56,537 nucleotides of DNA from Planctomycetota bacterium (GTDB lineage: Bacteria; Planctomycetota; Phycisphaerae; Phycisphaerales; SM1A02), in the NCBI GenBank assembly GCA_027618565.1, contig JAQCEQ010000017.1:1-56537 (forward strand), in the 5' to 3' direction. Below, piece by piece: positions 1-8,526 of this stretch. How positions within the stretch are numbered: position 1 is the stretch's first letter; each line of letters starts with the position of its first letter. The notes beneath the pieces were generated by a model. The model saw only the letters and a program-made list of their open reading frames with translations, had not been told where the DNA came from and did not search any database. Both the position numbers and the translations under genes were made by a program.

Positions 1-83
1 CTGAGTCCACTCGTTGCGCGCGCACGTTGCGCTCCCCGGCTTTGCCGAGAGCGCAATCGCACCGCAACTGACCCCAATCACTC

Positions 84-120
84 GCGGGCATCGGCACACG
101 CCGGTGCCCGCTTTCTTTTC
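84..120 (+). terminator. Intrinsic terminator of a gene upstream of the window
   Basis: A 12-bp stem (84–95 with 100–111, one T·G pair, loop ACAC) is followed directly by the T-rich run TTTCTTTT at 112–119. This is the classic rho-independent layout for rightward transcription. It would end a transcript entering from the left edge and insulate the SPFH gene that starts at 172. Confidence 0.75.
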
Positions 121-160
121 GCGCGAGCCCGCTTTCTTTTCGCGCGAGCCCGCTTTCTTT
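107..160. repeat. 21-bp tandem repeat, about 2.6 copies
   Basis: The unit CCCGCTTTCTTTTCGCGCGA (plus G) occurs at 107–127 and 128–148, and a third partial copy starts at 149. The first copy includes the right arm and T-tract of the terminator at 84–120, so the terminator tail has been duplicated in tandem. It sits just upstream of the gene at 172. Confidence 0.85.
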
Positions 161-171
161 ATTTTATCCGC

Positions 172-1092
172 ATGGCAACAATCAAGGAAACCCCACTCTC
201 CACCGTCAGCGGATGGCTGGTCCTCCCCGTGTGGCTGGCGATGCTCCCAGCGGGTCTCTGGCTCGTGATTTCCGCTGCGATGCACTCCGGGGCGGGGAGT
301 GTTCCCGTCAGCCGCATCGTGCTCGGTGTGGCCTGCTTCCTGCTTTTCTTGTTCCTGCCGATCGGCCTCTTCGTTGTTGCACCCAACGACAGTCGCGCCA
401 TCCTCTTCTTTGGCGTCTACAGGGGCACCGTAAAAACCATCGGCTTCCACTACGTGAATCCGTTCAGCACGAAGCGTCGCGTCTCGCTCCGGGTTCGGAC
501 CTTTGAGACCGGCTCCTCCAAGTCCGCGGGATATCGCACGAAGGGGTCCCCGATCAAGGTCAACGACTTAGACGGTAGCCCCATCGAGATCGCGGCGGTC
601 GTGGTCTGGAAGGTGACCGACACGGCGCAAGCGTTGTTCACGGTCGACGATTACGAGTCCTTTGTCGAAGTGCAGTCCGAGAGCGCCCTGCGGAATCTGG
701 CCAGTCGTTACCACTACGACTCGCCCGAGGGACAGGGTGTACCCAGCCTCCGCGGCAACACGGACCATATCGGCGAGCAACTCCAAGCCGAGTTGCACCA
801 GCGGTTGGCGGCGGCGGGCGTGGAAGTCCTGGAGGCTCGAATCTCCAGCCTGGCCTACGCGCCAGAAATCGCCGCCGCGATGTTGCGGAGGCAACAGGCG
901 TCCGCCGTGATCGCGGCCCGGCAGAAGATCGTCGAAGGCGCGGTCGGCATGGTGGACATGGCATTGAGGGGCTTGAAGGACCGAGGCGTCGCGGACCTGG
1001 ATCCCGCGCAGCGCGCCGCGATCATCGGCAACCTGCTGGTGGTGCTCTGCAGCGACCAGAGCGCACAGCCGGTCGTGCAAACGGGGAGCTGA
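172..1092 (+). CDS. SPFH/band-7 domain membrane protein
   Basis: A 306-residue protein with two hydrophobic segments near the N-terminus (about 14–37 and 47–70), followed by a soluble region that reads like an SPFH/prohibitin domain. The supporting features are the transition through VVAPNDSRAILFFG, the segment around residues 125–160 with a conserved VVWKV core, and a helical part ending near LRRQQASAVIAARQKIVEGA. SPFH proteins form ring scaffolds on membranes and often recruit proteases or organise lipid microdomains. No partner NfeD or FtsH gene is next to it. It is transcribed alone, converging on the NagB–PIG-L gene. The ATG at 172 was chosen because it precedes both membrane segments. 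The family call is firm; the cellular role is not known. Confidence 0.8.
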   Translation: MATIKETPLSTVSGWLVLPVWLAMLPAGLWLVISAAMHSGAGSVPVSRIVLGVACFLLFLFLPIGLFVVAPNDSRAILFFGVYRGTVKTIGFHYVNPFSTKRRVSLRVRTFETGSSKSAGYRTKGSPIKVNDLDGSPIEIAAVVVWKVTDTAQALFTVDDYESFVEVQSESALRNLASRYHYDSPEGQGVPSLRGNTDHIGEQLQAELHQRLAAAGVEVLEARISSLAYAPEIAAAMLRRQQASAVIAARQKIVEGAVGMVDMALRGLKDRGVADLDPAQRAAIIGNLLVVLCSDQSAQPVVQTGS

Positions 1093-1197
1093 GCATTTCG
1101 ACCGCACCCGCCGCGTCCGAGGGGAAAATGCTGGAGAGCGACGGCGCCGGGCTTCTTCGGGGGCGACTCGCCCACTCAGCCCACTCAGCCCGGACAC

Positions 1198-3213
1198 TCA
1201 CACCGACATGCCATCCCAGCGGACAAAGGCCTCCATCGCGGCGTATTCCGCCAGGCCAAGCGCGTCGTACTGACGCGCGGTGTCGCGGTTGCGCTCCTCG
1301 GCGCGCTGCCAGAATTCGCGGGCATCGCTGCCGGGGTATGGCGCGCGGTCCTTCTGCGACTGGTGCTTGAAGATCGCGCTGCGCTTGCGTTCCACCTCGC
1401 CGGGAGCCAGCGGCACCGCCATGTCGATCTGTTCCACCGGCCACTCCTGCCAGGCGCCGCGGTAGAGGAACAACTCGCAGTCGCTGAACCACGCTTCGGA
1501 CCGAACCTCCGAGATCGCGCGCTGAATCCCCTCGAGGCAGACGCGGTGCGTGCCGTGCGGGTCGCTGAGGTCGCCGGCGGCGTAGACCTGGTGTGGCTTG
1601 AGCCGAAGCAGCAGGTCAGTGACAATTTCCACGTCCCTTTCGGAGATCGGGTTCTTTCGCACCCGACCCGTTTCGTAAAACGGCATGTCAAGGAAGTGGA
1701 GCCTGGAGTCGGGGAGCCCGCACGCCAGCGCGGCAGACCGAGCCTCGCCGCGGCGGATGATGCCCTTGAGTCGCTGCACATCGTCGGGATCCACCTCGCC
1801 TGGCTTCTTCGCGCGGAGTCGATCCGCCAGCGTGAACTCGAGGCGCTCGGTATCGGCGCCGTCAAAGCCGAATGAGGTGTTGAACTCTGATGCAAAGTCC
1901 AGGAATCGAAGCGCATCGTGGTCAAAGACAGCGATGTTGCCGGAGACCTGGTAGGCGACATGTACCTCATGCCCCTGGTCCGCCAGGCGGATGAGCGTGC
2001 CGCCCATCGAGATGACGTCGTCGTCGGGGTGCGGGCTAAAGATGACGACGCGCTTGGGAAAGATGCGGTCGCGGGGCCGATCGATGTCGCCGGCCTGCTT
2101 GCGGCTGCTGGGCTTGCCGCCGGGCCATCCGGTGACGGTCCGCTGCAGGGCGCGGAAGACGCCAAGGTTGATCTCGTAGGGGGAGCCCGCGCGAGCCACC
2201 AGTTCCTGCAAGTGGTTCGAGTTGTAGTCCTCGGCCGTGAGCTTGAGAATGGCCTTGCTGGTCTGGCGCGAAAGCCACACGACCGCGCGTCGGGTCATCG
2301 CCTCATCCCAGGCCGTGGAGTCCAGAACCGCTTGCGTCCACGGGCACACCTCACGGCGAAGCGCGCTGGCCGCGGCACGGTCCAGCACCACCATGGCGCC
2401 AGGGTGTCCCTGCAGGAAGGTGGCCGGCACATGCGGGTCCGGTTCTTCCTCCACAAATCGCTGGACAATCGGCGACTTCGCCTCACCCATCGCCAGGAGG
2501 ACGATCCGCCGGCTTTGGAGGATCGTGCCGACGCCCATCGTGATGGCGCGCGCGGGCACGAATTCCTCGCCGAAGAAGTCGCTGGCGGCGTCGCGCCGCG
2601 TCAACGCGTCCAGCGTGATGAGCCGCGTGCGGCTCGTCTGACTGGAGCCAGGTTCATTGAAGCCAATGTGGCCGGTGCGGCCGATCCCCAGCAGCTGGAG
2701 GTCGATCCCTCCGGCGTCGCGGATGGACTGTTCGTACCGCTCGCACCACGCGGCTACTTCGCCCTGCCCGATCGTGCCTTCGGGGATGTGGACCTGAGCC
2801 ATGTCGATGTCGACATGATCGAAGAGGTGCTCCCTCATGAACCGAACATAGGACTGGAGCCGCGTGGGCTCCATCGGGAAGTACTCGTCCAGGTTGAAGG
2901 TGGTGACATTCGCGAACGACAACCCCTCCTCTCGGTGAAGTCGAACCAACTCCGCATAGACCCCGATCGGAGTCGCCCCGGTCGCCAGCCCAAGCACGCA
3001 CCGCTTCCCGGCCGCCGCCCGCGCGCGGATGAGCGTGGCGATGTCACGCGCCACGGCCTTGGAAGCATCGTGCGCATGCTGGATGACGCACACGGGAATG
3101 CGCTCTCCTTCAAGCATCGACGGCTGGGCGTGTCGTTGTGCGTCTGCGCCGGGCGAGGCCTTCGCGGCGGCCTGCGACGACCGGATGGTCTCGCTCGCGA
3201 TGATGGATGTCAT
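1198..3213 (-). CDS. Glucosamine-6-phosphate deaminase fused to PIG-L/LmbE deacetylase domain
   Basis: Fusion of 671 residues. The N-terminal half (about 40–320) is NagB-like: NLDEY around residue 107–111 supplies the family Asp, and GHIGFNEPGS around 181–190 supplies the catalytic His. The C-terminal half (about 390–671) is PIG-L/LmbE-like, with the metal motif HPDDD at about 395–399 and a second His pair in DPHGTH. NagB isomerises and deaminates glucosamine-6-phosphate to fructose-6-phosphate, and PIG-L domains remove N-acetyl groups from GlcNAc-type substrates. The fused protein could therefore do consecutive steps of amino-sugar breakdown (inference). E. coli NagB has Asp just before the GH of GHIAFNEP; here it is Thr (RTGH). 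Similar fusions are known in Bacteroidetes and Planctomycetes. Start 3213 is preferred over 3246, which is too close to the divergent gene at 3262. Confidence 0.85.
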   Translation of the reverse strand: MTSIIASETIRSSQAAAKASPGADAQRHAQPSMLEGERIPVCVIQHAHDASKAVARDIATLIRARAAAGKRCVLGLATGATPIGVYAELVRLHREEGLSFANVTTFNLDEYFPMEPTRLQSYVRFMREHLFDHVDIDMAQVHIPEGTIGQGEVAAWCERYEQSIRDAGGIDLQLLGIGRTGHIGFNEPGSSQTSRTRLITLDALTRRDAASDFFGEEFVPARAITMGVGTILQSRRIVLLAMGEAKSPIVQRFVEEEPDPHVPATFLQGHPGAMVVLDRAAASALRREVCPWTQAVLDSTAWDEAMTRRAVVWLSRQTSKAILKLTAEDYNSNHLQELVARAGSPYEINLGVFRALQRTVTGWPGGKPSSRKQAGDIDRPRDRIFPKRVVIFSPHPDDDVISMGGTLIRLADQGHEVHVAYQVSGNIAVFDHDALRFLDFASEFNTSFGFDGADTERLEFTLADRLRAKKPGEVDPDDVQRLKGIIRRGEARSAALACGLPDSRLHFLDMPFYETGRVRKNPISERDVEIVTDLLLRLKPHQVYAAGDLSDPHGTHRVCLEGIQRAISEVRSEAWFSDCELFLYRGAWQEWPVEQIDMAVPLAPGEVERKRSAIFKHQSQKDRAPYPGSDAREFWQRAEERNRDTARQYDALGLAEYAAMEAFVRWDGMSV

Positions 3214-3261
3214 GGCGCTGGATAGTATGCGCGGCTCCCCCCACACTCCAACGAGGAACCT

Positions 3262-4332
3262 ATGTTCTCAGCCAAGACCCTCCGCGCGGCGCACCGATTC
3301 GCCCTTCGCTCCTTTGCTCGCGCCGCTGCAGCCATTGCGCTGGCGGCATCCGCGGCGCTCTGGGGCTGCTCTGGTCTTGAGGAGTCCGCAGGAATTCCCG
3401 CGAAGGTCGTGAGCAGTTCCACGGCAGGCGTGATGCGCGTCAGCCTAGAGGGCGCCAACATGGACGCCATGCGACAGTCGGCGGAGATGATCTATTCGCT
3501 CGCCAGCAAGTCCAAGTCGCCGCAGACCATCCAGATGGCCGGCATACTGGGGCTCAGCATGGCCAACCTCGACCCCGGTGTCACCCCGGAGCTGGACGCC
3601 TATGAGGCGAGCCGGAAGACATTGGCGGAGGCCGGCGTGCGAGAGGTCTATGTCCTGCTCGGCGCTGGTTCGGATTCGACACGTGATTTCCTGCTTCGCG
3701 GTGAATCAGGGAAGGCAGAGCAGATGCAGGCCTCGTTCGCGGAGATCGCGGCACAGGTCAATGCCTCGATAGATGGCGGTGCCGAGGTCCGCCTGGCGGC
3801 TCCGGGAACGCTCACGGAGATCGCGCGTGGGTGGTACTCGTCGTCGCCGGAAGGGTCTCTCCCCGAGACCGGCGACGCCGCTCGCGCCGCGGAGCTGAAC
3901 GCGTCGCTGGATGCGCTTGACAATTCCGCGTTTGCCTTTGTTTTCAGCATGCCTGACGACTTCGAGCAGCAGGTGGCGCACATGATGGAAGACCCCCAGG
4001 AACTTGGCCCAGCCGCCATGTTTGCCGGGCAGTTTGAAGAGTCCATCACCAACCTTCGCGCCATCGCCGCGAGCGTGCGCTTTGGTGACTCACCGCTCCT
4101 TCAGGTGCAGGGCGACTTCGCCGACGAGGCCTCGGCGAGCGACTTCTCCGCGCAATGGAACAGCCTCCTGGTGATAGCCACTGGCATGATGGCCATGGGC
4201 GCGCAACCCGACCAAGCGGCACAGATGGCCGCCCAGGCCGAGGCGATGCGGACGGCGCTCTCCATGGATGCCCAGGGCGCGGTCGTGAAGATCGCCATCG
4301 ACCGAGCCAAGCTGGAAACGCTGCTCAAGTAG
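3262..4332 (+). CDS. Putative lipoprotein of unknown function
   Basis: A 356-residue protein with a basic N-terminus, a hydrophobic Ala-rich stretch and a Cys at about residue 36 (AALWGCSG), consistent with an exported lipoprotein signal, although the lipobox is not ideal. The mature part is acidic, rich in Ala, Met and Gln, and predicted largely helical. No catalytic motif or named domain was recognised. A GAGGAA ribosome-binding site lies 6–7 bases before the ATG at 3262. It is divergent from the NagB–PIG-L gene with only 48 bp between the start codons, and its 3' end overlaps aroC by 8 bp in convergent orientation. Confidence 0.7.
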   Translation: MFSAKTLRAAHRFALRSFARAAAAIALAASAALWGCSGLEESAGIPAKVVSSSTAGVMRVSLEGANMDAMRQSAEMIYSLASKSKSPQTIQMAGILGLSMANLDPGVTPELDAYEASRKTLAEAGVREVYVLLGAGSDSTRDFLLRGESGKAEQMQASFAEIAAQVNASIDGGAEVRLAAPGTLTEIARGWYSSSPEGSLPETGDAARAAELNASLDALDNSAFAFVFSMPDDFEQQVAHMMEDPQELGPAAMFAGQFEESITNLRAIAASVRFGDSPLLQVQGDFADEASASDFSAQWNSLLVIATGMMAMGAQPDQAAQMAAQAEAMRTALSMDAQGAVVKIAIDRAKLETLLK

Positions 4333-5497
4333 CGGAGCGCGGCATCGCCAGTCCGCGCCAGAAGTCGAAGTGCGCGTGGACCTCGTCCATCGTGTCGCCG
4401 CCGTGCTTCTCCAGGAAGACGCGCGCGATCTCGAACGCGACCACATTTTCCATGACCACGCTGGCGGCGGCGACGGCGGAGATGTCTGACCGCTCGTAAT
4501 CGCTTCGCTCGTCCTTGCCCGTCGTGAGATCCACGCTGGGGAGCCCGCGCAGCAGCGTTGAGATGGGCTTCATGCCGCCCTTTACCACCACTGGCATGCC
4601 GTTGGTCATGCCGCCCTCGATGCCGCCGGCGTTGTTGGTGGGACGCGTGAAGCCCAGGTGACACTCGTGCGTGCGCGCGCGGTCAAGGTGGATGGGATCG
4701 TGCACTTGGCTCCCGAAACGCTCGGTGACGGTTCGACCCATCCCAATCTCCACGCTCTTGAAGGCCTGGATCCCCATGACTGCGCCGGCGATGCGTGCGT
4801 CAAGCCTCTCGTCGGAGGCCACACAGGTGCCCAGCCCCGGAGGCACGCCAAACACATGCACTTCGCAAAGGCCTCCCACGGTGTCCTTCTCGACCTTGGC
4901 GGCACGGATCCGTTCGATGATCTCGGCGCCGGTGATCGCATCGGGACAGGCGATCTCGCTGGCGTCTCGTGCCGCGCGCAACGACTCCCAGTTCTGGCGC
5001 GTGACCTCCACCCTGCTCCACGCGTCAATCGCGCCGCGCACGAAACCAAACGCCTCGATCTCGAATTCCCTCAAGAGGCATCGCGCCAGTGCGCAACCCG
5101 CCACGCGAGCAGCCGTCTCGCGGGCGCTGGCTCGTTCTAGGGTGTTGCGGCAATCGTCGGTGAGCCACTTCATGCAGCCAGCCAGATCCGCGTGACCGGG
5201 CCGCGGGCGATGGACCGGCGGCGTCTTCTCGGCATCGTCCAGGCGCGAGTCCTTGTTGGGAATGGAGAGCACGATCGGCGCACCGGTCGTGAGCCCTCGA
5301 CGCACCCCTGCAGTCACTTGCACCCTGTCTGACTCGATCCGCTGCCGGGCGCCGCGACCGTAGCCCTGCTGGCGGCGTGCCAACTCCCCGTTGATGAAAT
5401 CGATGTCAACGGTAACCCCCGCCGGCATTCCCTCGATGAGCGTGGTGAGGCACGGCCCGTGCGATTCACCGGCGGTCCGCATGCGGAGCGTGCTCAT
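4325..5497 (-). CDS. aroC: Chorismate synthase
   Basis: A 390-residue protein with the family signature regions: the N-terminal RTAGESHGPCLTTLIEGMPAG (residues 6–26, split here as RTAGESHGPC and LTTLIEGMPAG), the RRQQGYGRGARQRIESD segment around 40–56, and a Gly-rich C-terminal region including NNAGGIEGGMTNG. It converts 5-enolpyruvylshikimate-3-phosphate to chorismate using reduced FMN, the last step of the shikimate pathway. The first Met of MSTLRMRTAG at 5497 fits the usual start of the family; an upstream in-frame ATG at 5509 is also possible. It is divergent from the SDR gene, whose start is only 18 bp away, so the two share a very short promoter region. AroDE, encoded 1.4 kb downstream on the same strand, supplies earlier steps of the pathway. 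Confidence 0.95.
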   Translation of the reverse strand: MSTLRMRTAGESHGPCLTTLIEGMPAGVTVDIDFINGELARRQQGYGRGARQRIESDRVQVTAGVRRGLTTGAPIVLSIPNKDSRLDDAEKTPPVHRPRPGHADLAGCMKWLTDDCRNTLERASARETAARVAGCALARCLLREFEIEAFGFVRGAIDAWSRVEVTRQNWESLRAARDASEIACPDAITGAEIIERIRAAKVEKDTVGGLCEVHVFGVPPGLGTCVASDERLDARIAGAVMGIQAFKSVEIGMGRTVTERFGSQVHDPIHLDRARTHECHLGFTRPTNNAGGIEGGMTNGMPVVVKGGMKPISTLLRGLPSVDLTTGKDERSDYERSDISAVAAASVVMENVVAFEIARVFLEKHGGDTMDEVHAHFDFWRGLAMPRSAT

Positions 5498-5515
5498 GCG
5501 TGGGATCATAAGGAC

Positions 5516-6358
5516 ATGGCTGATGCAACCCAACGACCACTCGCCCTCGTGACTGGCGCCAGTTCAGGCATCGGGTGGGCCTTCTCGGAACTCCTCGCGG
5601 AGCACGGGCACGACTTGGTGCTTGTCGCTCGGCGCGGTGACCGCCTTCGGCAGCTGGCGGAGAGGCTGGGGAGCGACCACGGCGTCACGGCCCATGTGTG
5701 CGAGGCTGACCTCTCGGTGCCCGGCGCGCCCGCAACGGTCCACTCATTCACGCAGGATCGATCCCTTCACGTGGGCGTGCTGGTCAACAACGCAGGGTAT
5801 GGATTGGGGGGTTCGTTCCTTGAGTCATCATGGGAGACGCATCGCGCATGGATGGAGGTCATGGCCGTGCAGTGGCTGCACCTCTCCCATCTGTACCTGC
5901 CCGCGATGCTGGAGCGACGCGCCGGGCGAATCATCAATGTGGCCTCGCTCGCTGCCTTCTGCCCCGAGCCGCCGGGAAGCAACTATCCCGCGGTCAAGGC
6001 CTTCATGGTGGGGTCCACGCGAGCACTCTCGCGCGACCTGCGCGGGACCGGCGTCACGGCGACCGCCGTGTGCCCTGGCTTCACCGACAGCGAGTTCCAC
6101 GACGTCCTTGGAAGCACCGCAACCGTCAGCAAGATCCCGCGCCTCATGTGGATGAGGGCTCGACCCGTGGTGGAACAGGGGTGGCGAGCCGCGCAGCTGG
6201 GTCGACCCGTCGTGATCACCGGGTTCAACAACAAGTGCGTCGCGGCGCTGTGTTGGCTGCTCCCGGGCTGGTTACTGGATGCCCTTGCGCCAAAGGCCGT
6301 GCTGGAGAGGACGAGAGTCCCGGGGAGAGGTCCGAAAACGACAAGCGCGGTCCCGTGA
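5516..6358 (+). CDS. SDR-family NAD(P)-dependent oxidoreductase
   Basis: A 280-residue classical short-chain dehydrogenase. The cofactor motif TGASSGIG is at residues 13–20, NNAG follows in the usual place, and the catalytic motif is YPAVK (Tyr-xxx-Lys) near residue 160, preceded by a conserved Ser region (INVASLAAF). It resembles the DltE/YqjQ-like group of SDRs that act on lipophilic or sugar substrates, and the C-terminal tail contains a hydrophobic stretch (CVAALCWLLPGWLLDAL) that may contact membrane. The substrate cannot be read from the sequence. The ATG at 5516 starts 8 residues before the beta-strand leading to the nucleotide motif. An intrinsic terminator-like hairpin overlaps its stop codon and probably serves the convergent small gene. 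Confidence 0.85.
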   Translation: MADATQRPLALVTGASSGIGWAFSELLAEHGHDLVLVARRGDRLRQLAERLGSDHGVTAHVCEADLSVPGAPATVHSFTQDRSLHVGVLVNNAGYGLGGSFLESSWETHRAWMEVMAVQWLHLSHLYLPAMLERRAGRIINVASLAAFCPEPPGSNYPAVKAFMVGSTRALSRDLRGTGVTATAVCPGFTDSEFHDVLGSTATVSKIPRLMWMRARPVVEQGWRAAQLGRPVVITGFNNKCVAALCWLLPGWLLDALAPKAVLERTRVPGRGPKTTSAVP

Positions 6359-6366
6359 CCGCACTT
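6335..6366 (-). terminator. Terminator hairpin for the small exported-protein gene
   Basis: A 10-bp stem (6343–6352 with 6357–6366, loop CCGT) pairs fully only in leftward RNA, where the single mismatch becomes G·U. In that direction it is followed by a short T run (complement of AAAA at 6335–6338). It overlaps the stop codon of the convergent SDR gene. Confidence 0.45.
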
Positions 6367-6398
6367 GCCGCTCCACAACCTGTTCCGTGAATCGCCTT

Positions 6399-6695
6399 TT
6401 AGCGGCCGCGGCTCGCTCCCAGGGAGGCCATGCCCTTCGCAGCGCTGCTGATCCGCTTGGACGACTGCGCCGTCCGCGACGACTTCGCCTTCTGCTCCGC
6501 CTCGATGTCAGCCGCGCTGCGGGACGTGCCCGCGCCAGCCTTCGCTGAAGATCCGGCACCCGATCGCGGACCGCCGGCATCGACCCTGGGCGCAATGGCC
6601 AGTGTAAATAGCGTTCCGATGATGACCGCCAGAATGAACGGGCGGGCGTGGACACGCGTGAAGTGGGTCGTAGCGGTCGTTGCGATCGGGTGCAT
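6399..6695 (-). CDS. Small exported protein of unknown function
   Basis: A 98-residue product beginning MHPIATTATT. It has a hydrophobic core at about residues 20–35 (ILAVIIGTLFTLAIAP) followed by VDAGG, which looks like a signal peptide with cleavage after VDA. The mature 55–60 residues are Ser/Ala/Gly/Lys rich and low in complexity (AKAGAGTSRS, RTAQSSKRISSAAKG). No domain was recognised. The start is supported by GAGAGG about 11 bases upstream. A much longer in-frame extension to 7103 runs into the aroDE coding region and was not used. Confidence 0.55.
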   Translation of the reverse strand: MHPIATTATTHFTRVHARPFILAVIIGTLFTLAIAPRVDAGGPRSGAGSSAKAGAGTSRSAADIEAEQKAKSSRTAQSSKRISSAAKGMASLGASRGR

Positions 6696-6930
6696 GGTTC
6701 GTTGTGCCTCTCGTTCCCGCCAGCCCTGTGCTGGGTGTCGGAGGGGCCGACTGGGAACGACACAAGGATCGAATTCCCCCTCGGTGACGCAAGCCCCCAC
6801 TAGAAAAAACTCTGTCGCCCGGCCCCGCGTGACTTCCCGGCCCCGCCTTGGTCCTGGCGGTGGCTTTGTGCGGCTTTTCTCGCCGATCCCACCGCTCAGA
6901 ATGGGGTGGTGAAGGGAACCGCCGGCAGGC

Positions 6931-8460
6931 TCACGCGTGGAGCCAACGCTGAGACTGGAGTCGACCCTGCCGCTCCAGGAGTGCCAGTCCCCCTGTGACC
7001 TGAACCCCTGCGGCGAGCGCAAGTTCCATTGCCGGAGTGACTTGTGGCTCATAGACCGTCTCCAGGAGCGCCGCCCCGGAGGGCCAACCTTCCGCGAGCG
7101 CACTGGGGAGCCCTCGGGGGTCCGATCCGCCAGTCATTCCCAGGCTCGTGGCCTGGACAACCAGATCGAATGGCTGGGATCGAGCCGGCCAATCCGAGTC
7201 CCCCTGTATGAACCGCTCGGCCCCGAGCAATTCGGCCTGTGCCCCTCGACCGGGAGAGCGATTCCAAGCAACGACCCGGGCACCCGCCGCGCCCAGCGCC
7301 GCGATCGCGGCCCGGCCCACGCCGCCGCAACCCAGCACCAGGACTCGCTTCCCCGCCAGGTCGCGCCCTATGAGCTCGCGCGCAATCTGGACGATCGCGA
7401 GCGCGTCGGTGTTGAGTGCTTCAAGCGTGTGGTCGCCCCGAACCACCAGCGTGTTCGCGGCGTCCATTGATGCTGCGGATGCGTCCACGATTCCCCCTCG
7501 TTCGCGCACGAATCGAACCAGATGCTGCTTGTGAGGCATCGTGACGCTGGCGCCGCGGAAGTCCAAGTGGGGGTCGTCAAGGAGCGAACCCACGGTGGCC
7601 TTGAAGTGCTCCCACTCTGGCGGGATGGGAAAGCGCGCGTACACAGCATCGACCCCTGCCTCCCTGAACCAGGCGCGGTGCAGTGCCGGGCTCCTGGAGT
7701 GCGACACTGGCCAGCCGATGACTCCGTACAACCGAGTTGCCTCGGATTGCTCGCGTAGCCGCCAGTCCTCGATCAACTCCGCCGCGGTGGGCTGGCCGGG
7801 CGCCGTTGCCTCTCCGGTTTCCGGACGCGCGTACGTCCAGAGTGAACCGGCCCTCGCAGCCAGACCTCGCGAGAGTTCGCCGGCCTCTCCCATGCACAGC
7901 GCCACCATCGGCTTGGGTCGATGCGCAAGGAGCTCAAACGCCTCGAGGTTGTCGCGGACGCTGCGCGCGGTCCAGACCACCTTGATCACGGAGCAACATG
8001 GCTCGGAGGCCGCGGCCGACACTCGCCGCGCCAGGTCCGTGGGTCTGCCCACGAAATCATGTGCGCTCAAGATGATTCGCGTGGCCTCCGTGTGGTCTCC
8101 GAAAGGTAGCCCTCGAAGTGCGGCACGAAGCCGCGCATCGCGCTCCACCGTCGCCAGCTCCACATCCAGGTACATCGGTGCGGCACGGCGGCAGATGGCC
8201 AGGAGCATTTCGCGTCGCTCATCGTCCGAGCCGAAGTAGGCACCCTGCTCTCGCGCGTCGCGCACCGTGACAATCGATGGCATCGGGCTCTCGCGGACCA
8301 GCCGCTCCGCCACGTCAACCACTGCGGGGTCATCAGCCATCGGGTCCAGCCGCCACTCCACCATGTCGGCCCCGGCGGTTCGCTCGCGGGCGGCGTCGGC
8401 AAGGATGGCATCGACAGCGTCGGGCCCCGTCACTCGCAGCGACACCACGATCCTTGCCAT
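6931..8460 (-). CDS. aroDE: Bifunctional 3-dehydroquinate dehydratase / shikimate dehydrogenase
   Basis: A 509-residue fusion. Residues 1 to about 230 are a type I 3-dehydroquinate dehydratase: VEWRLDPM near 34–41, the catalytic His in SAHDF (H134) and the Schiff-base Lys in VIKVVWT (K160). Residues about 243–509 are a shikimate dehydrogenase: YGVIGWPVSHSRSP at 245–258 binds shikimate, and VLVLGCGGVGRAA is the NADP loop. Together they perform two consecutive shikimate-pathway steps, from dehydroquinate to shikimate. The fused type I AroD–AroE arrangement is best known from plants and also occurs in Chlamydiae and Planctomycetes, which fits the proposed host. It is divergent from the gene at 8527 with 66 bp between starts. 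Confidence 0.93.
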   Translation of the reverse strand: MARIVVSLRVTGPDAVDAILADAARERTAGADMVEWRLDPMADDPAVVDVAERLVRESPMPSIVTVRDAREQGAYFGSDDERREMLLAICRRAAPMYLDVELATVERDARLRAALRGLPFGDHTEATRIILSAHDFVGRPTDLARRVSAAASEPCCSVIKVVWTARSVRDNLEAFELLAHRPKPMVALCMGEAGELSRGLAARAGSLWTYARPETGEATAPGQPTAAELIEDWRLREQSEATRLYGVIGWPVSHSRSPALHRAWFREAGVDAVYARFPIPPEWEHFKATVGSLLDDPHLDFRGASVTMPHKQHLVRFVRERGGIVDASAASMDAANTLVVRGDHTLEALNTDALAIVQIARELIGRDLAGKRVLVLGCGGVGRAAIAALGAAGARVVAWNRSPGRGAQAELLGAERFIQGDSDWPARSQPFDLVVQATSLGMTGGSDPRGLPSALAEGWPSGAALLETVYEPQVTPAMELALAAGVQVTGGLALLERQGRLQSQRWLHA

Positions 8461-8526
8461 GGGCGCGGAGGTTACGGCTCAAGCCAGACGGCGCGGTGGC
8501 ACCCCGCTCACCGATACGATGGCACG

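Noticed and set aside
1918-3225. 435-residue open frame on the plus strand
   Set aside because: Antisense shadow of the NagB–PIG-L gene; Arg/Gly/Ala/Val-heavy composition typical of high-GC reverse frames and no motifs.
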